Source: Pelodera strongyloides
Lineage: Eukaryota > Nematoda > Chromadorea > Rhabditida > Rhabditidae
Reading direction: 5' to 3'
Assembly: GCA_036852015.1 (NCBI GenBank)
Contig: JAANDG010000064.1
Span: 124,001 to 188,000, forward strand
Length of the DNA stretch: 64,000 nt
Positions 56,547 through 64,000 of the stretch are shown here, in pieces; the first letter of the stretch is position 1, and the number at the start of each line of letters is the position of its first letter. The notes below the pieces were generated by a model. That model saw only the letters and a program-made list of their open reading frames with translations, was not told the origin of the DNA and searched no databases. The translations under genes and the position numbers were made by a program.

Positions 56547-59411
56547 TTTACCAGTACCAATGGTCCTTAGTTATATCTACACTGCGTTCTCTTCGTCATA
56601 TTATTTGATGCACACCTCGGTGAGTTTATGAGCGATTATGCACCCATTCCAGCACAGAATCGACCATGTCTACGCTTTTGCAAAACACGTAGAGCACCGC
56701 TTTAAATCCGAAAAGCCCAATAATTCCTCTCATTCAGATAGATAGAGCTTACCGTATCCAGTGCTTCTACATGGAAGCAGACAAGACAGTCAGCGCACAG
56801 ATCGAAGTCTCCGAATTGACAACCGCGTTCCAGACAGCTGTAAGCTAATTGATAATTACTAACACTTGATAATTGGCAATTACCCGAAAGGCATCCGTTC
56901 TTGACCAGGAAGTAATGGAAAGTGATTTGGTTGAGTGTGGTTACCGTTGACAAGCGTCAGGCCCTTATTTCTTTACTCATAGAGAGTCTTTTTTCTTTGA
57001 ATAATTTCACCGTTGATTTACTCGTAACATGGAAATATCTCAGTAAGTGAATTGTGAATATAAGGGAAATTGATTTTAGAAAGTCTGTTGTCTGTGAAAC
57101 GTAGTTGTCACGTGATTATAATTTGAACAAAAGCTGTATGGTAGGCGGTTCAGGTCGGACGATAAAAATGTATGTTTCAAAGCGAAATACCGGCCGGTTT
57201 TTGAAACGCATCGTGGACAACTGAATTCTTACGTATTTATGCTAATTTGCTCGAATTTAGCTAGATTTTTTATTCAAATTTATGTTCATTTGCATGTGCT
57301 AGAATTCTAGTGTAATCGATTTGTTTCAAAAATCGGCCGGTATTTCGTTTTAAGGAAGGCTAATGAAGTTATTAATTTAAGGTAGTGCCCATGCCAGTGT
57401 GCCGTTATGAAATCCTTGAAGGAGGACCCACTGGGGCACCCATACAATTTGCTACCATTGGACAACAGGTAAGATGTGTGTTTGATTCTGAGTGTGTGTG
57501 AGTTTGCGTATATGTGTGTGTGTGTGTGTCTCTGTGTGTGAGTGTGTGTCTGTGTGCCTGTGTGTGTGCCTGTGTGCGTGCGTGCGTATGTGTGTATATG
57601 TGTGTGTGTGCGACGTGCTAGCTCTATTCTGCATATTATCTTTCAGGTTTACCACAAATGGACTTGCGATTCCGAAACCACCGACACCTTCTGTGCGGTC
57701 GTGCATTCTTGTACAGTGGACGATGGAAACGGAGATACGATACAGGTGCTGCTTGATCAACTAAGTAATCTGGTTGCTACAAGGCCTAAGCTGGCGTCGC
57801 ACGCGGTTCACGAGTAAATGGAAAAACTACAGTACTGACTGAGGCATCACTCTCTCCATCTCTATCTCCCTTTATCTGCATCTCTTTCCTTCTCTGTGTA
57901 TTCTTCTTTCCCTCTACCTCCTCCTATGACCAATCTCCCTCTATATCCTATCCCACTATTCAGATTCTCAACGAAGACGGTTGCGCCCTGGACAAGTTCC
58001 TTCTGAACAACTTGGAATACCCAACTGATCTAATGGCTGGACAAGAGGCTCACGTATACAAATACGCAGACAGATCACAGTTGTTCTACCAATGCCAGGT
58101 AACTTCTCCTCTGTGGTTTCAATATGTGTTTTCGTTTACATAATAGACATCTGGAATAAACGTTCTCCTTTGTCTAACCTACTAGCCTTATGTTCTTTGT
58201 GTTAAGGGTTTACGTTGAACACATCAGAGGAACACTAGGGTATTTTATATGCTGTGATGGAGAGAAGGATCATAATTTCTGATTTAAAAAATTGACAAGC
58301 GATCAAATATATATCCTTCAGATATCCATCTCAATCAAAGAACCAAACAGTGAGTGTCCGCGGCCACAATGTGCTGAACCACAGGGATTCGGAGCTCTGA
58401 AGGGCGTTGGTGGACAAGGACCGACGAACACAGCATCCACACAACAAGCCAGGCTGTTGAGGAAGCGAAGGTGCCTTACTTCTTAGCGGAGTCTACTATC
58501 ATCTATCATGCTATTTCGAACTTGTAACATTGTTGACGTACCGTTCAACTAAGGCTGCGGTACGCCAGTTGTTTTATAAATTCGAGGTAGCTCAGCTTTT
58601 GAGCATGCTCCTGCCTCGAGGAGCAAAGATAATTTACTGTAATTTTTGACCATCATAGGCTATACGAAAATATTTCAAAAGGTGCAATTCCTAGTGACCC
58701 TATCCCTTTAAGCAACATACCTACTAATTTACAGTAAATATTCGTTTAGATCATCACAATTTGAAGAAGATAATACAATGGACGTGCGGGCAGAGCTCAG
58801 TGCGTTGGACATCAGCGAGAAGGTACCCTATTCTTTTTATTTTTAAGTTGGCCGTTAGAGGCCAACTTAAAAATTGGCCAGCGAGGCCAGAAGGCAACAC
58901 GAAACCCTAAATACCGTGAATTGACCCTAAAATTAATATGCATATGAGAAGCCTATTCAGGTGCCTTGTAATATCCGAGAAAATTAGTGCGGATAAGCAT
59001 AAATATAAATTCTTACTTTTTTTTAGAACAACAGCGAGTTGCCATCATTGACGCGTGACAATCGGTTGCAGTATGGCAGTCAGGTATACTATTTAACTAT
59101 TATTTTAGTTCTAGTTTTTTTTGTTCATAAACTTACATTGTTCGGTTCTAACGCAACCGTGCGTAGCAACTAAGTGGATCAGAATGCTTTACACACTGCG
59201 AAAGCAAAATTGTGTGCCGCATGTGCGCCGTATGCACGCCAAATCTTACTGTAACTACGGTACCCCTTTTCAGATGTCATATCCTACCGTACCCGATGGC
59301 GTCTGCATCTCTGCCTTTGCTCTGTTCAGTCTCGTCGCTGCCTTATTGGTAATCGTTGCGGCATTCACTGCAGCACTAACATTTTCGCGCAGAAATGGCA
59401 AACATTATTAG
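55776..59411 (+). CDS. cut-1: cuticlin, ZP-domain cuticle protein (CUT-1 type)
   Basis: Cuticlin, a structural protein of insoluble cuticle layers, made as a membrane-anchored precursor, cleaved, and polymerised through its ZP domain. Exons: 55776-55866, 56001-56149, 56250-56372, 56738-56839, 57382-57468, 57647-57745, 57964-58098, 58322-58470, 58750-58822, 59027-59083, 59274-59411; phases agree throughout, 400 aa from the first ATG. A start at codon 12 (55809) gives a neater signal peptide (MRQFLFYTVAITVVTA). The ZP domain runs from about residue 41 (ECGPTSITINFNTRNPF) to about 290 (ECPRPQC), with cysteines in the cuticlin pattern and landmarks LPFDSCNVARTRSLNPRG, VYHKWTCDSETTDTFC and NNLEYPTDLMAGQEAHVYKY. 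A furin site RKRR (about 309-312) and one transmembrane helix (about 365-389) with a short basic tail follow. The match in order and wording to the CUT-1 group is strong; whether it is the exact orthologue or a close paralogue is not settled. Confidence 0.92.
56457..56545. repeat. poly(T) tract in cuticlin intron 3
   Basis: About 85 thymines with one GTC interruption and a final G, about 85 bases after the donor of exon 56250-56372. On the minus strand it would be a poly(A) tail, but no retrosequence is recognised beside it. Confidence 0.9.
57177..57353. repeat. TTAA-ended palindromic MITE, type A
   Basis: In cuticlin intron 4: TCAAAGCGAAATACCGGCCG at the left and CGGCCGGTATTTCGTTTTAA at the right. 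It ends 28 bases before the acceptor of exon 57382-57468. Confidence 0.8.
57492..57612. repeat. GT microsatellite
   Basis: A (TG)n tract with CTGTG and CGTGCG variants in cuticlin intron 5. ORFs across it are artefacts. Confidence 0.9.
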
Positions 59412-59421
59412 TTCTGTCAGA

Positions 59422-59427
59422 ATAAAG
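59422..59427 (+). terminator. poly(A) signal of the cuticlin gene
   Basis: AATAAA ten bases after the TAG stop, implying a very short 3' untranslated region. Confidence 0.65.
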
Positions 59428-61671
59428 CACGATCTCGTAAGGGTTGAGCACATTTATGAAATATTTGGGTTTTTTTTAACCTTGTTGACTTTGTTGGACT
59501 TGGTTTGACTACAAATTTGACCCTTTGATTCTAATTTGGAATTTGAGCCTAAATACGTACGTAATGGTTTACCATTGGGCTACTTCATGTGTATTTTAGT
59601 ACATTGCGCGTTATTTCTGCAAAGTCTTCTTTATCAAGTTTTAACGTACGTACATGTATACAAACTTCGTTCATTTATCTAAAAAAAATTGAAGTTCTAA
59701 CATTTGTTTTCCTATACGTAAATAGTGGATGTTTTGGGTATTTTCAATCATTATACAATATTTTACATCGCAATAGATGTCACTTTCTTATTGTCTACCT
59801 CTCTATCACTGCAGAAAACTATGTTTATTGGGACCAACGTTATTACAGAAAAAATAAACAAGAACTTTTGAAATTGTTTGTCTATCTGTAAGAATATGTC
59901 CTTCGTTCAGTGGAATAAAAATTACTCCGTACATATTGTTGTGTTGAAAATCAGTAAAAATGAAAACTACAGTAACTTAGAACGTTTAAAATTAAAACTA
60001 CTGTAACTTAACTTAAAACGTTTAATGTCAAAATGTGTAGCTTTTAGACAACGTTGCCAGATTATGGACAAACATCCAACATTATAAAAGTTCGCTTTCA
60101 TTTATTTTATAAGTACACTGATCAAGATAAGACAGTGGGAGAAACTAGTCTAGTCAAAGTAAAAGGGAACTAGTACAAAAAGGACTGGCTTCATGGCAGT
60201 TTTGTTGAACCCTTATGTGCCTTGTTCCTAAAGTTAGGTAGCTTCCATAGTACCGTAAGCAAGAAACCAGCTAATTATAAGTCGAGAAACCTATTGGTTG
60301 AGACTAGCCGTCGAAGGAAACTTCACGGATCGGAAATTCTGAACGCTACCAAAACACAAATTTCCTAGTCCTGAACGTAGCACCTACTACTAAATGAACA
60401 CGTGTTATCTGTTCTTGGGATTTCGACAATAATCACTATCCTAGTGACTCCCAAGGAGAAGCTATGAGCTAAGCCAATGGCAGTGTTGTCCGCGCGCGAT
60501 TTGTGAGCGTTCCTTTCGCCAATTCTCCGCGGCGTTCAAGTATATGATTCATACATCATAGTCAAGCTTAGCCGCTAGTTCATTACATGCCCATGTCTAT
60601 TGCAATTGTAGCGACTGGCTAACTCTGTACTCGAGAGGAAACTGGTCTCAAGTGGAGTGTTTACAACATGAACATCATCATCATTGTGTATACACCTTTA
60701 TCCTTAAGCATAAGAATGCTATACAATTCAACTTTGTCAAGGGGATACTAAAAGTCTTACACATGAAATGTGAAAAGCCCATGAATGTTATACGGGGACC
60801 AGACGGGAGGGGGCACTAATTATAATATAGAGATTTAGTGTATGCTTATCGTTAGTAATCATGTTGCATTGCGTGAAAAGAAAATTAGCATAAATGAGCA
60901 TGAGCGACCTTGGGTGGGAAATTAAATACAATAATTTGTTTATAGAATACTGTACTTCTTTCTCTTCATTTCTGAGTGTGAGCATTCTTACTCCCTTACT
61001 TGGAATTATGATCAGACACTGTTTCCAGCTTGAACGGAATAGTAATTCCACGCCTAATAAGCGCGCACTTTGCAACGGTACAACGCGAAACTCGGCTCCA
61101 GTGCCGCAACAGATTTGGGCGGGGTGCCGCACCAAAAAAAGTGGGGTACGCCGCTAGATCTGCACCCCCCCGAATAGTGCCGTACAGGTGCCAGGCTGGT
61201 GCGTATCTGGTGCCGCTCTCCATTTCCGTGCCGTACATTGCGGCACCCCGACCGAGTTTCCCCAGTGTTAGTTTTCCCCAGTGTATTTAGTTTAGTCTGA
61301 TGAGTTTAATCTATGCTTTTACTGCTAGAGCGAACGCACTTTTTCTTGCCTGATCAACATGCCTCATTTGATATAGACAATTCATGGGGTCTACAACTAT
61401 GCTCAAAATTTACCATATTTTGGAACTACACGAGAATTTATTTTTAATTTTTCATATTATATATGCCGGTTTCGTGCAGAAATACGGTAGTATTGACAGA
61501 ATCACACCGAATTTTTGAGATACTTGTATACCACATTTTGCCACATTATCAGTGAAAATTCACGAATGCATAAATTAGAAACCAAGCAAAACGATTTCCA
61601 AAAACGCATGCTCAGTCGGGGAAAGATTATCTGACACGGTTACGTTTGAGACAAGATGTTTCTTTCATTGC

Positions 61672-61745
61672 ACGGGATCGAACCAGTGACCGTTGGCTCG
61701 AGCAACAAACAACGCGCTGCGCCAAGCAGCCTCTCGTTCCCTTTC
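61672..61745 (-). other. tRNA-like sequence
   Basis: On the minus strand TGGCGCAGCGCGTTG (A box) and GGTTCGATCCC (B box) are spaced as in tRNA. A five-pair anticodon stem around the loop CTCGAGC can be drawn (anticodon CGA if real), but acceptor and T stems fail. Probably a tRNA-derived remnant. Confidence 0.45.
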
Positions 61746-62187
61746 TCATCTAGTTTGACACACCCTACTTACTCATTTAGTAACAGAAAAAAATTGTATT
61801 GTGTATTGTAAATAAAAATAACATATCAAGTGACAAAAATGTGAAAAATAACGTATGTATAAATATACTGGATTCTCCAACAATTACAGTACTATTCACA
61901 TCAGATCCTCACGACAAAATAAAGGTTATTTATTATATTAGCATACAATGCATCCCTTTCTTGGTATTGTTCTCCGAAATCCAGTTTGAAATTTACGTAA
62001 CTCGGCGGCTTGAGCAAGCATATTACATACCGATTTACGAGCCAATTTCAATGCGCTTCATGAGAAACCGTTTTGAAATTGTGCTTTGTAGGATCATAAG
62101 ATGGCTATTTCAGTTTCAGTTCAAGTCAAGATCCCAAGCATAAGCAAATAAGGAGTGATTCACAAATAGTGAATATGATGAAAGGTT

Positions 62188-62367
62188 TTAAAGCGAAATA
62201 CCGGCCGGTTTTTGAAACGCATCGTGGACAACTGAATTTTTACGTATGTATACTAATTTACTCGAATTTAGCTCGATTTTTTATTCTAATTTATATTCAT
62301 TTGCATAAGATGCATAAGAACGCTGGTGTAGTCGGTGTTTCAAGAACCGACCGGTACTTCGCTTTAA
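62188..62367. repeat. TTAA-ended palindromic MITE, type A
   Basis: A well-preserved 180 bp copy with TTAAAGCGAAATACCGGCCG at the left and ACCGGTACTTCGCTTTAA at the right. Confidence 0.85.
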
Positions 62368-63167
62368 AGAATAATTTACTTACGGGATTTCCATAAATGC
62401 ATTTTGATTTTGATATCAGTGATTAGAAAATAAATTAAAAGAACAGTTGAATATCATTCGTTTTAGTTGATATATACACATCACATTCGGGTTGACTAAC
62501 ATTACGTAGCCTAACGATCAAATTCCGCGTGAAAGGGTAAAACTCCTGACGATGGTGAAACTGCCCCTCGCTGCCAAGGAATTTTTCGCCCATCTTTGGC
62601 GAAATTCTCGCTAGGTTCTCGCACAAAACAGTTGAGCAGCACTAGCCTTCTGCGCCAGATTATCGTAACACACCAACTCCAGTTTTCCCAATCAAGGCCC
62701 AAATACAAAGGTGAATCTCTGTGTTGAAAAAAATATAATTAAAACGTGAACTTATTGTTAAAGCTGTATCTAAACACGATGAAAGAGCACAGACGCCTCA
62801 GACTTCAAGTTACAAGAAACATTGATTTCATGACATAAATCATGTATCTGTAATCCAATCAAAGTGTATTAGTTTATTTGAGTTTGCTTATTTTTTCAAA
62901 TCCCTCCATAAAGAGGCATAATACCCAAGCAATTACGTCAATCGAGCCGGTAAGCGGCTATCATAGCTCATAAATCTTTGAGCGATGTTTTTGCGCATAA
63001 ATTAGATGGGAGAAAATATGCAAATTCCAGTTCTTTTCGTGTTTTGTGAGACACTTTTGACTGTATGCGGGATGGCATGCAGATCGTAGGCTGAAGGCAT
63101 ATTAGATAGGAAAATATTTGCGTTTTGAAGGGTTCTGTTTAGATTTGATTTGGATTTGGAAGCAAGG

Positions 63168-63214
<47 letters not shown>

Positions 63215-63395
63215 CAACAGTCAGGGAAAAATAGAGATTAACTTGAGCTTTCACTGATTAGAAACCAGGAATGTATGCTAAATTATATTAACTCCACAAA
63301 ATTTGAAGGCTTTTGTAACCGGACAAAGGTGTTACTAAAGCCTAAAGGAAACAGACGTTCTATTCAGTAAAAATGAATGGAATGATATTCGATAA

Positions 63396-63578
63396 TTAGA
63401 GCGGTACCGCACTTGGTTTTCAACAACTGTATTTTCATGTATTATATGCAAATTTCTGTGGCCTCTGGACAGTTACGTCACAGAATGTCACAGAATGTGC
63501 GTAGTATTAGAGAAAGGGTCGAGTTGTCAAGCAGTTGTCGAGCGCACGTTTACAAACCACGTGCAATACCACTCTAAT
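63396..63578. repeat. palindromic MITE, type B
   Basis: ATTAGAGCGGTACCGCACTTGG faces CCACGTGCAATACCACTCTAAT, 183 bp, with the inner arms diverged. Confidence 0.7.
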
Positions 63579-64000
63579 ACCAAACACTGAAAATGATTGC
63601 CCACCAGTCCCTTGAAGAGATGTGTCAGTATTTTGTATTTACGTGTTCGAGCTGCAAGTCCTGCGTTCGGTAAAAGCTTGTGTTACCCGCTTAGGCACTA
63701 TTTACAAAAAAAAAAAAATAAATAAAAAAAAAAAAAAAAATAAAAAAAACTTTTCACAAATACCCTATAATAATGCATAAATACGGCACTACATCCAAGT
63801 CACTCTGCACCTGGGTTGACAAACAAATGAGCTAAATCAATGTTTCCTTTCTTTTTGATAACACACTACCGTAGTCCACCCACCGCTGTACATTTACCCT
63901 AGCAATGCGGCCAGGTACCCTTTCCACTGATCACTGTTATGCCGTGCACCCCACTTATTGATCTGCCGACTATATTCCTAGCTCCACTGGGGAAACTTGG

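Larger units (their letters stand above)
59428..64000. other. intergenic, repeats only
   Basis: No gene supported. Contents: a GC-rich word block (about 61050-61260, with GTGCCGCACC, GGTGCCGCTC and GTACGCCGC words), a tRNA-like remnant (about 61672-61745, minus), a type A element (62188-62367), a GGCGAAA-type block (about 62520-62650), a GA microsatellite (63174-63209), a type B element (63396-63578) and an A-rich tract (about 63706-63751). Confidence 0.6.

Noticed and set aside
56443..56631. Poly-Phe ORF
   Set aside because: Direct translation of the poly(T) tract in cuticlin intron 3.
1..64000. CRISPR array or bacterial operon structure
   Set aside because: Introns, nematode telomere repeats and eukaryotic families show nuclear DNA; direct repeats here lack the regular spacer pattern.

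Overview
This window is nuclear DNA from a nematode. The lineage markers are a 108-residue MSP-domain sperm protein of the SSP type, a cuticlin with the nematode ZP-domain layout, a nematode-type globin, interstitial arrays of the nematode telomere hexamer TTAGGC, and sequences close to spliced leader SL1. The base composition is AT-rich, introns are short to medium with TTTCAG-type acceptors, and intergenic DNA is packed with small palindromic repeats. The species cannot be named from the sequence. Exon models below were built by hand from splice sites, reading-frame phase and family resemblance; nothing was searched.

Layout. 1-5.5 kb: repeats and minisatellites, no convincing gene. 5.56-10.78 kb (-): a SMYD-type SET/MYND lysine methyltransferase, 12 exons, about 478 aa. 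11.11-11.94 kb (+): SSP sperm protein, head to head with the SMYD gene across about 330 bp. 14.25-25.81 kb (-): a long multi-exon gene whose C-terminal half is a tyrosine-kinase-like domain with degenerate catalytic motifs (HRH for HRD, CDY for DFG); a tentative plus-strand gene sits inside its 2.97 kb intron. 27.57-30.97 kb (-): a globin, 283 aa, with an N-terminal MGN myristoylation-type start. 31-44.1 kb: a 13 kb repeat-rich stretch without a convincing gene. 44.14-45.65 kb (+): a single-domain, 170-residue asparaginase-like protein. 48.6-49.8 kb (-): a 141-residue secreted protein of unknown family. 55.78-59.41 kb (+): the cuticlin (CUT-1 type), 11 exons, complete with furin site and membrane anchor. 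59.4-64 kb: repeats.

The genes do not form an evident pathway or operon; each has its own promoter region. The other main content is repeats. Several families of palindromic, TTAA-ended elements of roughly 70-450 bp recur throughout. GC-rich islands are each built from one short word in both orientations. There are fold-back elements with nested insertions, microsatellites, and tRNA-like A-box/B-box remnants. The most notable items are SL1-like sequences matching at 20 of 22 positions, the short asparaginase-like gene, the degenerate kinase, the nested gene, and repeats that abut or duplicate splice sites.
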